DNA of 64,000 nt from NCBI GenBank assembly GCA_003249255.1, contig QKJP01000029.1:220499-284498 (forward strand). The letters run 5' to 3'. The DNA is from Bacteroidales bacterium (GTDB lineage: Bacteria; Bacteroidota; Bacteroidia; Bacteroidales; Marinilabiliaceae). The notes below the pieces were generated by a model, which ran no database searches, was not told the origin of the DNA, and saw nothing but the letters and a program-made list of their open reading frames with translations. The translations under genes were made by a program, and so were the position numbers. Every line of letters begins with the position of its first letter. Within the stretch, counting starts at the first letter, position 1. Of this stretch, positions 1-9,434 are shown one piece after another.

Positions 1-1
1 A

Positions 2-1372
2 GCATTAATGTTTGTTTATGAATATTGCGTTATTCGTAAAGTGGCAAATCTTGATGTGTTTAATGAAGAAGAGATGGAGCGTTATCAACAGGAGTTAATA
101 GCTGAGGAAATGGCGCACCTTGAAAAAAGTAATCAATCTGATTTTGTAGACGAATCGGATGGGAAATTGTCTGTATCTATAGTAAAACAGTCCATTAATA
201 CGGATTCAACGATTCAATCCATAAAAAAGAATATGAATCGTGTTTCTGTGGATTCAGAAAAACTTGATTATTTAATGTATTTGGTAAGTGAATTAATCAC
301 AACCTCATCGCAGTTGAATTTGATAAGTACTAAGAAGGAATATGAAGGTATAAGATCTCAGGTAGAAAAGTTAGATAAATTATCGAAGAACTTTAGGAAT
401 AATGCCTTAGATATTCGTTTGATTCCGATACGGGATATGGTGCCGAAATTTAACCGCTTAATACGCGATGTGTCTAAAAATTTAGGCAAAGAGGTTGAAT
501 TTATAACGGAAGGGATGGAAACTGAATTGGATAAAAGTTCAATTGATATGGTTGCAGAACCTTTAGTTCATTTATTAAGAAATGCATTGGATCATGGCAT
601 TGAATCTCCTGAAACTCGAGTTGATAATGGCAAAGAAGCAAAAGGAGTGATTAAATTGTCGGCTTACAACTCCGGAAATAATATTTACATAGAGGTTATT
701 GATGATGGAAAAGGATTAGATAAAGATAAATTAGTTAAGACTGCAATAGCAAAAGGCTTGTTAACCGGAAATGAAAATTTAAGTGAAAAGGAAATCTTTA
801 ATTTGATTTGTCATCCGGGCTTTTCGACGGCAAAAGAAATCACTTCTATTTCCGGACGTGGGGTTGGAATGGATGTTGTGAAACAAAAGATTTCGGATTT
901 AAGAGGAGAATTTCAAATAAAGAGTGAATTAGGCAAAGGAACAACATTCACAATAAAGCTTCAGCAGTCAATTGCAATTCTTGATACTTTGTTGGTTCGT
1001 TCTGATGATATGAAATGTTTGTTGCCCCTTTCTGATGTAGAGGTATGTTCACAAATGCCATACGAAGAAGTGGCTCATCGTCTAAGGCATGGAACGATTG
1101 ATTTTGAGCAAGAATTGGTGCCCTTTGTTTCGTTAAGAGATCTGTTTAGCCTTCAGAATGATAGGCCTACAATGGCAAAAGTTGTAATTGTTACCAAGAA
1201 TGGTGGTAGAGCAGCCATTATTACCGATGAGATTATCGGGCAACATCAAGCTGTTTTGAAACCTATGGGTGAATTAGTGAAAAAGCATGAAGAGATTTCA
1301 GCTGCTAGTGTTTTAGGTAATGGAGAAGTAGCATTCTTAATAGATACCAATGCTTTTAAATATACCGGATGA
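2..1372 (+). CDS. cheA: Chemotaxis histidine kinase CheA, 3' part (5' end outside the window)
   Basis: CheA autophosphorylates on a His in an N-terminal Hpt domain and passes phosphate to CheY, coupling chemoreceptors to motility or another output. The frame is open to the left edge, so the first visible ATG at 8 is probably internal and the Hpt domain lies outside. Counting from that ATG: dimerisation helices at about 79-140, ATP-binding N box HLLRNALDHG at 188-197, G1 DDGKG at 232-236, G2 GRGVGMD at 283-289, GKGTTF at 309-314, and a CheW-like coupling domain from about 325 to the end. No cheW, cheY or receptor gene follows in the window. The identification is firm; which pathway it serves is not visible. 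Confidence 0.93.
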   Translation, partial: ALMFVYEYCVIRKVANLDVFNEEEMERYQQELIAEEMAHLEKSNQSDFVDESDGKLSVSIVKQSINTDSTIQSIKKNMNRVSVDSEKLDYLMYLVSELITTSSQLNLISTKKEYEGIRSQVEKLDKLSKNFRNNALDIRLIPIRDMVPKFNRLIRDVSKNLGKEVEFITEGMETELDKSSIDMVAEPLVHLLRNALDHGIESPETRVDNGKEAKGVIKLSAYNSGNNIYIEVIDDGKGLDKDKLVKTAIAKGLLTGNENLSEKEIFNLICHPGFSTAKEITSISGRGVGMDVVKQKISDLRGEFQIKSELGKGTTFTIKLQQSIAILDTLLVRSDDMKCLLPLSDVEVCSQMPYEEVAHRLRHGTIDFEQELVPFVSLRDLFSLQNDRPTMAKVVIVTKNGGRAAIITDEIIGQHQAVLKPMGELVKKHEEISAASVLGNGEVAFLIDTNAFKYTG

Positions 1373-1527
1373 TGAACTCTTTGCTCAGTGAATATATAAA
1401 ATTGGGTTGTTATATAATATTTTGTTGTCTTTTGTCAAAAGGATTTTAATGAACATAACAATTAGTTTGATGCAAGCGTACAAATGGTGTATTGTTATTG
1501 AAGTTGTACCCTTCTAAAATTTATATT

Positions 1528-1755
1528 ATGAATTTACATATCACATCTTTGGCGACTAAGACACAAATTTCATTTTTAATTTCCCTTGATGGTTTTATAG
1601 CGAGAAAAAAAGATACTAAAACAGCACAATTTATTAAAAGGATAAATGAGGTTGCAAGAAAGAAATATCCTGATTTCAAAATTCGAATAATTGAATCAAA
1701 TAAGCATAAAATAGACTTTTATACCGAAAACCTCTTGATAGGATATTATCTTTGA
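1528..1755 (+). CDS. Small hypothetical protein (75 aa)
   Basis: I do not recognise this gene. The ATG at 1528 (MNLHITSLATK) is chosen over an in-frame TTG at 1492. The product is Lys-rich and basic, with a likely amphipathic helix around AQFIKRINEVARKKYPDFK and no signal peptide or membrane segment. It lies 155 bp after cheA in the same direction and ends shortly before a bidirectional terminator hairpin at 1782-1819. Base composition is as AT-rich as the neighbours. It could be a real small gene or a chance frame; the composition of the second half looks protein-like. Confidence 0.5.
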   Translation: MNLHITSLATKTQISFLISLDGFIARKKDTKTAQFIKRINEVARKKYPDFKIRIIESNKHKIDFYTENLLIGYYL

Positions 1756-1781
1756 ATTGATTTTATTGTTATTTCAAAGGG

Positions 1782-1819
1782 ATACTTCAGGTAGATTATT
1801 TATAATTTGCCTGAAGTAT
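1782..1819. terminator. Bidirectional terminator hairpin between convergent genes
   Basis: The arms ATACTTCAGG (1782-1791) and CCTGAAGTAT (1810-1819) are perfectly complementary and are followed by a T run on the plus strand and an A/T-rich stretch on the other. It sits between the small plus-strand gene and the minus-strand S46 peptidase, and can stop transcription from both. Confidence 0.75.
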
Positions 1820-1821
1820 TT

Positions 1822-3975
1822 TTATTTTAAAATGGTCATTTCTTTAAGCAGGTAATCGGCATTGGCATATTTCTCAATGAAGAAAAGAACGAAACGAATA
1901 TCTAACGAAATGTTTCTACATTGTTTGGGATTATACATGAGATCACTCATGACACCTTCCCAGGCTCTATCAAAATTAATACCGATGAGGTGACCGTCTG
2001 CATTTAGAACAGGACTACCCGAATTTCCTCCCGTAGTATGGTTGCTTGCAATAAAGCAAAGTGGTAATGTACTGTTGTTATATTGTCCGTAATCTTTAAA
2101 GGTGAATAATTGTTTTAGTTTAGCAGGGACCTTGAAATCGCTTTTCTCAGGATTATCTTTTTCTATCATACCTGACAAAGTTGTTTGGTAGTCATAAAAT
2201 ATGGCATCGTCACCTTCATAGCCTTTTACATTACCATAAGTTACACGCAAAGTAGAGTTCGCATCCGGATAAAATATTTTATTAGACTGATAGACTTTTA
2301 TAGCTTGCATATATTGCTGGTTAAGAGATGATATTTTATCTTCTAAATCCTTGTGCTGATAATATATTTTGGATCCATATACAAAATAAAAGTCTTGATA
2401 GAGAATAAGGACTGGGTCTTTTTCAAGCTTCAGATAGCTCTTTTTATTGAAATTTTTAAGAAGAGAAGATAATTTCAACGAATCTGTAAAAGCAGACTTT
2501 TTATAAATCGTGTTTACAAAATGATCAATGTTACCTTTAAATTTTTTGTCAATTGTATGATAGGTCTTAGGCCAAAGTTCTTCGGGAAGTTTATTTTTAT
2601 AAATGCTTAATAGTTTTATCGTAAGTTCTTTATCTAGTGGTTGGTGGTAATTTTTATAAAAGCTTGAAATGCTTTTCTTAGCTTCAATAAGCTTTTGAGA
2701 GTGTTTGATAGGGTCTGATAAGTAGTTGTTTAGCAGTGGTTTGAAGGAGCCGCTATATTCAACCAATTCCATACCATTGTAGAAGAGTAACTCATACATG
2801 TATTTTAACGCTAAAAAGTAATGGGCGTAGTTATTATAGAGTGAATCATATTTTGGAAAAATATCCTTATATGGATGGTGTTCGTCCAAAGAATCATTTA
2901 TCCAATTTTTAATTTCTTGCTCATATTTTATTTTAGCTTCAATGGCCTTTTGCTTTTTTAAACCTTTTTGCTCACCTATCCATCTTTTATAGGTGTTTGA
3001 AATTTTTGCATATTTAACTGCATATTTAATTTGAATTTCTTCATCCTTTCTTTGGTATGAATCAATGATGGAGAGTTTTTCTTTTCTAATATTAGTCAAT
3101 TCAGGATATATTTGGTCTAAAAGCATGTGAATGTGATGTGAGGGCGCATATTGATTGGTCGATCCAGGATAACCCATTAACATTGTAAAATCCCCTTCTT
3201 TTATACCTTTAGCCGAAATGCTTAAGTGTTTTTTTGGAAAATATGGAATGTTGTTTTCTGAATATTCAGCAGGACGATTGTTTTTATCGGCATAAATTCT
3301 GAATAAAGCAAAGTCTGCATTGTGTCTGGGCCACATCCAATTATCTGTATTGCCGCCAAATTTGCCAATTGCAGAAGGTGGAGCTCCAACTAAGCGTACA
3401 TCTTTAAATACTTCATTGATGAAAAGAAAGTATTGATTGCCATGGAAGAAAGGCTTGACTTTGGCTTTGTAGTGAGTGTTTTTAATTGCGTTTGCTTCTA
3501 TTCGCTCAATGTTATCTTCAATTTCAATCTGTTTTTGTTGATAGTTTAAGCTATCAGGGATTCCTGCCAAAACACTATCTGTGACGTCTTCCATTTTAAT
3601 CAGGAAGGTAACTGTAAGGTCTGGATTGATAAGTTCTTCTTGTTGATTTTGAGCCCAGAATCCATCTTTGAGGTAGTTGCGGCTTTGCGTACTATGCTTT
3701 TGAATTTGTTCAAATCCGCAATGATGATTGGTGATTATTAATCCTTTGTCTGATATTAATTCTGCTGTGCATCCATTTCCAAATATGACAACAGCATCTT
3801 TTAAGCATGCTTTGTTAACACTATAGATATCTTCAGCATTTAACTTAAACCCTTTCTTTTGCATTTGTTCAATTGTATAACCTTTTAGAAGGGAAGGGAT
3901 CCACATTCCTTCCTCTGCTGTTAGGGTAATTGAAAAAAGTAGAAGTTGAATTGTCAGCAAGAGTTTAAATCGCAT
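1822..3975 (-). CDS. S46 family dipeptidyl-peptidase, DPP11-like (Asp/Glu-specific)
   Basis: This is a secreted or periplasmic serine peptidase that removes dipeptides from oligopeptides, typical of asaccharolytic or peptide-using Bacteroidota. The 717-residue length matches the family. A signal peptide (KLLLTIQLLLFSITLTA) precedes the mature protein. Catalytic residues can be read as His85 in NHHCG, Asp221 in HNADFALFR and Ser652 in GGNSGSP. The residue 18 after the catalytic Ser is Arg670 in FDRAWE. In this family Arg at that place is linked to the acidic P1 preference of DPP11, and Gly to the hydrophobic preference of DPP7. It is the last gene of a long minus-strand train and ends at the 1782-1819 terminator. 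Confidence 0.92.
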   Translation of the reverse strand: MRFKLLLTIQLLLFSITLTAEEGMWIPSLLKGYTIEQMQKKGFKLNAEDIYSVNKACLKDAVVIFGNGCTAELISDKGLIITNHHCGFEQIQKHSTQSRNYLKDGFWAQNQQEELINPDLTVTFLIKMEDVTDSVLAGIPDSLNYQQKQIEIEDNIERIEANAIKNTHYKAKVKPFFHGNQYFLFINEVFKDVRLVGAPPSAIGKFGGNTDNWMWPRHNADFALFRIYADKNNRPAEYSENNIPYFPKKHLSISAKGIKEGDFTMLMGYPGSTNQYAPSHHIHMLLDQIYPELTNIRKEKLSIIDSYQRKDEEIQIKYAVKYAKISNTYKRWIGEQKGLKKQKAIEAKIKYEQEIKNWINDSLDEHHPYKDIFPKYDSLYNNYAHYFLALKYMYELLFYNGMELVEYSGSFKPLLNNYLSDPIKHSQKLIEAKKSISSFYKNYHQPLDKELTIKLLSIYKNKLPEELWPKTYHTIDKKFKGNIDHFVNTIYKKSAFTDSLKLSSLLKNFNKKSYLKLEKDPVLILYQDFYFVYGSKIYYQHKDLEDKISSLNQQYMQAIKVYQSNKIFYPDANSTLRVTYGNVKGYEGDDAIFYDYQTTLSGMIEKDNPEKSDFKVPAKLKQLFTFKDYGQYNNSTLPLCFIASNHTTGGNSGSPVLNADGHLIGINFDRAWEGVMSDLMYNPKQCRNISLDIRFVLFFIEKYANADYLLKEMTILK

Positions 3976-3987
3976 TGTCGAATCGGG

Positions 3988-4572
3988 TTAATAGTTTTGC
4001 AATTCGGTGTAGAGTTTTTGTATGGGCATGCCTACCACGTTAAAATAACTGCCTTCAATGTGTTCAATGCCAATCATTCCAATCCATTCTTGGATGCCAT
4101 AGCTCCCTGCTTTATCATAGGGTTGGTAGTGATCTATGTAGTAATTTATTTCGTTGTCAGTAAGGGTTTTGAAGGTTACTTTGGTGGATGAGGTGAAGCT
4201 TTTTTGTTTAGAATTACTGGTAAGGGCTACTCCGGTTATAACTTCATGCGTTGTACCGGAAAGCATTTGAAGCATTTCATAAGCATTTTTTTTATTAGCG
4301 GGCTTGCCTAAAATCTGATTGTTACAAACTACTACCGTATCAGCTGTAATGACTAAATAAGAATTGTTTTTTAAGTCTTGTTCAAATGGCTTAGCCTTCA
4401 GTTTTGCCAAGAACTCGGGAACCTCATTAATTGGCATGTCTTCCGAAAACACTTCTTCTACATCTTCCTTAATTTTTAGTTCAAATGGAATGTTCAGCTG
4501 TTTCAATAATTCTTGACGTCTTGGCGATTGTGAGGCTAGTATTATTTTATAGTTTTTAATGTTTTCAATCAT
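3988..4572 (-). CDS. maf: Maf family nucleotide pyrophosphatase
   Basis: Maf-like proteins hydrolyse non-canonical or modified nucleoside triphosphates, or dTTP/UTP, to the monophosphate plus pyrophosphate, as a house-cleaning enzyme in the cytoplasm. The 194-residue size is normal. The N-terminal ILASQSPRRQELL motif (SPRR at 16-19) and ITADTVV with Asp78 as the likely catalytic base are family hallmarks, with GSYGIQEW further on. It lies 12 bp upstream of the S46 peptidase and 9 bp downstream of the prenyltransferase, so it is probably cotranscribed. Which nucleotide it prefers cannot be told from the motif alone. Confidence 0.93.
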   Translation of the reverse strand: MIENIKNYKIILASQSPRRQELLKQLNIPFELKIKEDVEEVFSEDMPINEVPEFLAKLKAKPFEQDLKNNSYLVITADTVVVCNNQILGKPANKKNAYEMLQMLSGTTHEVITGVALTSNSKQKSFTSSTKVTFKTLTDNEINYYIDHYQPYDKAGSYGIQEWIGMIGIEHIEGSYFNVVGMPIQKLYTELQNY

Positions 4573-4581
4573 GATTGTATT

Positions 4582-5523
4582 TTAAAAAGCTTTACCAGCT
4601 AATGCAATGAATAAGATGCCAAGAACCATAATGATTTTGTTGATGGTACTGGCTGTGTGAAATTCTTTAGGACTTTTGGCTTTGTACAGAATGGCTATTA
4701 AAACAAAATGGGGCACAGTTAAGCCAACTGAAAAATAGATTAATGAATAGGGTATTGATTGGATGAGGTCAATGTGGAAATAGATCAGCCATAAGGCAAT
4801 GATGGTTGCAATTTCTAAAATCAACAGAAAGGCTTTGGTCAGCTTTACTCCCATGATGATTGGAAGTGTTTTGCATCCGGTAGCTTCGTCTCCCTTTACG
4901 TCTTCTGTATCTTTGATTATTTCACGGCTGAAATTGGTGATGAATGCAAAAAAAGCAAATCCTGTTGTCCAAAACCAAGCAGTAGAACATGCTTCAGTGC
5001 TTAAGATCTGTGTTCCATGAAATTTTGCAAGCGAAGCAAATTCAATGGATACAACTGCATATGCTACCAAGGCTGTGAATAAAGAGATGATTAGATTTCC
5101 AATAACCGCATGTTTTTTAAAATTAGTACTGTAATACCATAATACGATTGGGGTAATTACTGCAATTAGGGCATAATTTTCTTTCCGGCTTACAAAGGCT
5201 AAAAAGAAACCAATAAAAACAGCTGTGACGGTTAAAAGCACATGAAGAAACAAGGCCGTTCTTCGTTTAATTTTTTTTCCAATAAGAACTTTATCCGGTT
5301 TATTAATCCGGTCTATTCTTAAGTCAAAATAGTCGTTAATGATGTAGCCGGAAGCTGCAAATAAACTGGTTGCCAGGATTACTAGAATGAAGTAAATTTC
5401 TGGAAGAACAGGCTTAACATCGAAGTGATTCAATATGGGAATAATTAAAGTGTATCGAAGAAGTAATTGTAAAAGAATGATTATAAAAATATTCTTTGCT
5501 CTAATTAGTTTTAAAAAAATCAT
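4582..5523 (-). CDS. UbiA-family prenyltransferase (GGGP synthase-like)
   Basis: This integral membrane prenyltransferase joins an isoprenoid diphosphate to an acceptor. It has about eight or nine hydrophobic segments and both Asp-rich Mg-diphosphate motifs: NDYFDLRIDRINKP near residue 63, and DTEDVKGDEATG near residue 205. In Bacteroidota, homologues with this neighbourhood (KdsC-like phosphatase before, Maf after) are usually named geranylgeranylglycerol-phosphate geranylgeranyltransferase; the real acceptor in bacteria is not settled. MenA is an alternative, but the men genes of this window lie 36 kb away and the neighbours differ. Family confidence is high, substrate confidence low. Confidence 0.85.
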   Translation of the reverse strand: MIFLKLIRAKNIFIIILLQLLLRYTLIIPILNHFDVKPVLPEIYFILVILATSLFAASGYIINDYFDLRIDRINKPDKVLIGKKIKRRTALFLHVLLTVTAVFIGFFLAFVSRKENYALIAVITPIVLWYYSTNFKKHAVIGNLIISLFTALVAYAVVSIEFASLAKFHGTQILSTEACSTAWFWTTGFAFFAFITNFSREIIKDTEDVKGDEATGCKTLPIIMGVKLTKAFLLILEIATIIALWLIYFHIDLIQSIPYSLIYFSVGLTVPHFVLIAILYKAKSPKEFHTASTINKIIMVLGILFIALAGKAF

Positions 5524-5552
5524 ATTGAAAAAAGTTAAGCCCGTTTATGTTT

Positions 5553-6068
5553 TTACCATTTATAATCTAAAGCCCATTTTCCATGCGCTCTCAATACTTG
5601 TTCTACAACATCTCTTACACAGCCATCTCCACCTTTTTTATCGGAGATGTATTTACATAAAGATTTAATTTCTTCAACAGCATCAGAAGGACAAGTTGGA
5701 ATACCTACTCTTTTCATAACAGGATAGTCCGGAATATCATCACCCATGTAAAGCACTTCATCCGCTTTGAGATTATTTTCTTCTAACCATTTTGTGAAAA
5801 CAGGCATTTTATCTGAAGATCCCATGTATACATTTTTTATTCCAAGGTTTTCATATCTGGTTTTAATAGCTTCAGTTTTACCTCCGGTAATAATGGCTAT
5901 AGGGTATCCCAATTTTACTGCTAATTGCAAGGCAAAACCATCCTTGATATTAGCCATGCGCATGGGTTCGCCGTTCGGAAACATAGGTACAGCTTGGTAA
6001 GAAAGTACTCCATCAACATCAAAGGCAAAAGCCTTTACCTTCATTAAATCTTCTTTAAAGTTGCTCAT
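5553..6068 (-). CDS. HAD-superfamily phosphatase, KdsC-like
   Basis: A KdsC-type enzyme dephosphorylates 3-deoxy-D-manno-octulosonate 8-phosphate in the lipopolysaccharide core pathway. The ATG at 6068 gives 171 residues (MSNFKEDLMK), the usual KdsC length; an in-frame ATG at 6101 would add 11 unlikely residues. HAD motif I is FDVDG with Asp17 and Asp19, motif II is AIITGG, and the last motif is MGDDIPDYPVMK. The tail KGGDGCVRDVVEQVL is typical of KdsC. No other kds gene is next to it, so the substrate rests on similarity. It lies 29 bp from the prenyltransferase start. Confidence 0.85.
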   Translation of the reverse strand: MSNFKEDLMKVKAFAFDVDGVLSYQAVPMFPNGEPMRMANIKDGFALQLAVKLGYPIAIITGGKTEAIKTRYENLGIKNVYMGSSDKMPVFTKWLEENNLKADEVLYMGDDIPDYPVMKRVGIPTCPSDAVEEIKSLCKYISDKKGGDGCVRDVVEQVLRAHGKWALDYKW

Positions 6069-6175
6069 TGTAAAAATAATTTTGCAACTAAGATACGACA
6101 TTAGATTGTTAGAAATTGGATGTTATTCATCAGATTTAAAGGTATGGGGTGTAATCCATAAATAATATACTCGCT

Positions 6176-6937
6176 TTATTTAAATTTCTTTTGAATGGTA
6201 TCCGTTAAGAGTTGGTATAATTGAGCCATTTCCGGATCATTTTCAAGTTGTTTTTTATGTTTGTTTATCACACTTTGATCTCTTCTTACTGCGGGTCCTG
6301 TTTGGCTTTTTTGAGGGCTGAGCTGAGATGCTTTATGCGCTGTTTCTTGGATAAGGGGTAAAAGCAATACAAAAGGTAGATTCTCTTTTTTTAATAGATC
6401 TTCTGCAATGGCATATTGGAGATTTACAAAATTGCAAGCAAATACAGCAGCTATGTGTAATTGCTGTCTTTGTTGGGAGGACGCTAATATAATGGTGTTG
6501 GAAATGGAGTTTGCCACGTGTTGAAGAGATTCGGTTACTTCACTCGAATTGCCTTCAATCAGTATGGGAATGTCTTTGAAATTTACCTTTTTATCTTTGC
6601 TAAAAGTTTGAAAAGGGTATAAAACACCATGCTTTTTATGAAAAGCTAATACATCCATGGAAATACTCCCGGCTGTATGTGCAATTATGGCATTTGTTTC
6701 CGGTAAGGACTGGCTTACTTGAGGTAGGGCATCATCATTAACCGAAATAATAATTAAATCCACATTTGCATTTAGTTGAGATAAATTGTCTGTGGGGTGG
6801 GCATCTAATTCTTCTGCTAATTTGGATGCATTTTCAAGTTGACGACTGAAAACCTCAATTATTTGATGGTCGTGTGCTTTTAAAGCACAGCCTAAATGTG
6901 TAGCTACATTTCCGGCTCCAATAAGGCTAATTTTCAT
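6176..6937 (-). CDS. Rossmann-fold protein with DUF2520 (predicted NADP-dependent oxidoreductase)
   Basis: The N-terminal half is a dinucleotide-binding domain starting MKISLIGAGNVATHLG, as in F420-dependent NADP reductases and ketopantoate-reductase relatives. The C-terminal half is the helical DUF2520 domain. The true reaction is unknown. The ATG at 6937 is chosen because the GxGxxA motif follows at once and this start overlaps the stop of the upstream kefB-like gene by only 11 bp; an in-frame start at 6976 would give a 50-bp overlap. The gene order DUF2520, KdsC-like, UbiA, Maf recurs in Bacteroidota, which supports a shared operon. Confidence 0.88.
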   Translation of the reverse strand: MKISLIGAGNVATHLGCALKAHDHQIIEVFSRQLENASKLAEELDAHPTDNLSQLNANVDLIIISVNDDALPQVSQSLPETNAIIAHTAGSISMDVLAFHKKHGVLYPFQTFSKDKKVNFKDIPILIEGNSSEVTESLQHVANSISNTIILASSQQRQQLHIAAVFACNFVNLQYAIAEDLLKKENLPFVLLLPLIQETAHKASQLSPQKSQTGPAVRRDQSVINKHKKQLENDPEMAQLYQLLTDTIQKKFK

Positions 6938-8831
6938 TTTTGTTTTGTTTGAGGTGATGTTCCTTCGCTTCTTCAATTAAAGATTCGGGATCCCATGCGC
7001 AATCCATATCTTGTATGGGATGCTTTTGTTGCATGAGTAAAATATTTTCCAAATGCTCTGAGAATTTTTTCGTTTCCATTACAAAGTGAGGATCATCCGG
7101 CGAATACCTTTGCTGTAATTTGTCCATTAGCTGTTGGCCAAGGTGCTTAAATGTGTTGGCTGCCCTTTGTGCCTGGTAGCTGTTGAAATCAAGATTTTTA
7201 AGCGCTTCAATACCAAGACTTACGGCAGAGCCAAAAGTTTCTTGTTTAACTGCATCTACACCTTTGTTTTTAAGTTCTAGTGCATGGGCAATGTCAATTC
7301 CTCTCACAATTAGTTTTAAATGAGGATGATTACGTTTTGCAACATTGACCAATGAATCAATTTGATTCCGGTCATTCATGGTTATCACTAAGATTTTTGC
7401 CTCCTCCGCACCGGCAGATTTCAAAGTGTTGGCATTGGTGATATCGCCATAATAGACTTTGTACCCAAATTTTCTCAGGTAATCGATGTTATGAGGATTG
7501 TTATCAATAATCGTGGCTTTAATACCATTGGCCACAAGAAAACGCCCCAAGACCATTCCAAATCTTCCAAAACCTGCTATAATAACAGGATTTGTTTCAT
7601 TGTCAATAATGTCTTCAGGTGGCTTTGCATCAATCTTTGCTAGTTTGGGTTGAATCCATTTTTCATTAATAATAAAAAGTAATGGCGTAATGAGCATGGA
7701 TAAGGCCACAACAATTAATAATACTCCGGAGGTGAATGAATCGTAAATGCCATTTTGAGTGGCAAAGGATATTAATACAAAAGCAAATTCACCAGATTGT
7801 GCCAAACTAAACGTAAAAAGCATATTTTGAGAATAGTTTAGTTTAAATGCCCTTCCTAAAATATAGAGAACAATCAGCTTGGTGATGATTAGGAGAGATA
7901 ATATAAAAACAATGGTTAGGAGGTTGTTTTTTAAAAGAATAAAATCAATGTTTGCTCCAACCGAAATGAAAAATAATCCTAACAAGAGTCCTTTAAAGGG
8001 CTCAAGGTTATTTTCAAGTTCATGTCTGTATTCGCTATTTGCAAGTACTACACCGGCAATAAAGGTACCAAGTGCTGGAGAAAGACCCACGTAGTTCATT
8101 GCTAGTGTGATGCTTATAATCATTAAAAGGGCAGTTGCAGTAAAGATTTCCCGCATTTTCGTTTCAGCAATAAAACGAAAGAGGTAATGAGCAAAAAAGC
8201 GTCCTGCAATAATGATGAAAGCAACAATTGCAATGATAATCAGGAATTTCTGCCAGCCTTCGTGCGCAACAACGTTTTCGGTAACAATCAAATCACCACT
8301 TGATGCGGCTTCACCGGCTAATAAAGCAATGATACTTAAAATGGGAATAACAGAAATGTCCTGCATAAGCAAAACCGAAAAACTATGTTGGCCTGCCTGC
8401 GTTTTTAATAGTCCTTTTTCCGATAAGGTTTGCAGTACAATCGCAGTGGATGATATGGCAAGAATAAGCCCTGTGGTAACTGCTTGTGTTAGATTCAACC
8501 AGAAGAATGCAGATAAAACGGTGATAATACTTGCTGTAATACCAATTTGTAGACCTCCAAGGCCAAATATTTGACGCTTCATTTGCCATAGCATTGATGG
8601 ATGTAGCTCCAAACCAATTAAAAAAAGCATAATGACTACACCAAATTCTGCAAAGTGCATGATTTCTGCGCCTTCATTACCAACCAGATGCAGAGCGTGT
8701 GGGCCAATAATGATGCCTGCCAACAAGTATCCTAATACTGAACCTAATCCAGCTTTTTTAGCAATAGGTACAGAGACAACTGCCGCCGTTAAATAGATTA
8801 TGCTGTTGAGAAATATGGAATCTTGCGTCAT
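6927..8831 (-). CDS. kefB: Monovalent cation:H+ antiporter, CPA2 family, with RCK domain (KefB/KefC-like)
   Basis: This inner-membrane K+ efflux or cation/proton antiporter acidifies the cytoplasm in response to electrophiles or ionic stress. Residues 1-390 form about 12 transmembrane segments, including LIGLELHP and the Asp-bearing LLMQDISVIP at 153-162. Residues 413-530 form a TrkA-N/RCK domain with GFGRFG at 420-425. The acidic C-terminal tail (about 560-634) contains the segment that gates the channel in relatives. It starts 3 bp after a KefG-type quinone reductase gene, the same pairing as kefG-kefB in enterobacteria, which strengthens the call. Confidence 0.92.
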   Translation of the reverse strand: MTQDSIFLNSIIYLTAAVVSVPIAKKAGLGSVLGYLLAGIIIGPHALHLVGNEGAEIMHFAEFGVVIMLFLIGLELHPSMLWQMKRQIFGLGGLQIGITASIITVLSAFFWLNLTQAVTTGLILAISSTAIVLQTLSEKGLLKTQAGQHSFSVLLMQDISVIPILSIIALLAGEAASSGDLIVTENVVAHEGWQKFLIIIAIVAFIIIAGRFFAHYLFRFIAETKMREIFTATALLMIISITLAMNYVGLSPALGTFIAGVVLANSEYRHELENNLEPFKGLLLGLFFISVGANIDFILLKNNLLTIVFILSLLIITKLIVLYILGRAFKLNYSQNMLFTFSLAQSGEFAFVLISFATQNGIYDSFTSGVLLIVVALSMLITPLLFIINEKWIQPKLAKIDAKPPEDIIDNETNPVIIAGFGRFGMVLGRFLVANGIKATIIDNNPHNIDYLRKFGYKVYYGDITNANTLKSAGAEEAKILVITMNDRNQIDSLVNVAKRNHPHLKLIVRGIDIAHALELKNKGVDAVKQETFGSAVSLGIEALKNLDFNSYQAQRAANTFKHLGQQLMDKLQQRYSPDDPHFVMETKKFSEHLENILLMQQKHPIQDMDCAWDPESLIEEAKEHHLKQNKNEN

Positions 8832-8834
8832 GGC

Positions 8835-9434
8835 TTAAGGCATTAATTGCGAAATCGCATCATTACTGTATTCAAATTTTTTAAAATTAGAGCATGGTAT
8901 ATCGTAATCTCTAAGTTTAATGATGTCTGCTTTATATTGGCGAGCAATGGAATTTACTTCATTGTCATCCAATAAGTGTGAACCATGAACCGCATAAGGA
9001 GGCAGATAATTCATTTGACACAAATGAGCCGATTGCTCAAAAGGAATCATGAAAGCATTTAATGGATAGCGATTAAAACCATTATACGTATATGTTTCTT
9101 TCCGAGCCCCCGTGGTAATAACATTCATACATGTTTTCCCTTTTAATTCGCCACCATTTTTTCCAAAAGCAAATCCATGCTCCAATACTAAATCAAACCA
9201 TTCTTTGAGTATTGACGGAGCACTATACCAATAAAACGGGTGATGCCAAATAATTAAATCATGTTGTGTTAATAAATCTTGTTCTTTATTTACATCAATA
9301 AAAAAATCAGGATAGTTATTGTAAAGATTATTTATCGTTACGTTTTCCAATCCTTCAATGGATTTTATCATTTGAGCGTTAATCCTTGATTTTTGTTGTA
9401 AAGGATGTGCAAATAAGATTAAAATGCGATTCAT
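8835..9434 (-). CDS. kefG: KefF/KefG-type NAD(P)H quinone oxidoreductase, antiporter ancillary protein
   Basis: This flavodoxin-fold cytoplasmic protein (199 aa) activates Kef antiporters and reduces quinones. It begins MNRILILFAHPLQQKSRIN, the FMN/FAD phosphate-binding strand-loop of the family, followed by LIIWHHPFYWYSAPSILKEW and the conserved GFAFG. It is the first gene of the minus-strand train and is separated from the antiporter gene by only 3 bp. A 342-bp spacer separates it from the divergent gene at 9777, and its promoter should lie there. Symbol choice between kefF and kefG is by analogy. Confidence 0.9.
   Translation of the reverse strand: MNRILILFAHPLQQKSRINAQMIKSIEGLENVTINNLYNNYPDFFIDVNKEQDLLTQHDLIIWHHPFYWYSAPSILKEWFDLVLEHGFAFGKNGGELKGKTCMNVITTGARKETYTYNGFNRYPLNAFMIPFEQSAHLCQMNYLPPYAVHGSHLLDDNEVNSIARQYKADIIKLRDYDIPCSNFKKFEYSNDAISQLMP

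Noticed and set aside
3946-4191. Plus-strand frame across the S46/Maf junction
   Set aside because: Antisense shadow of two clear genes.
4582-5523. MenA (DHNA prenyltransferase) for the UbiA-family gene
   Set aside because: The neighbours match the GGGP-synthase-like gene order of Bacteroidota, and the men genes lie far away; substrate left open.
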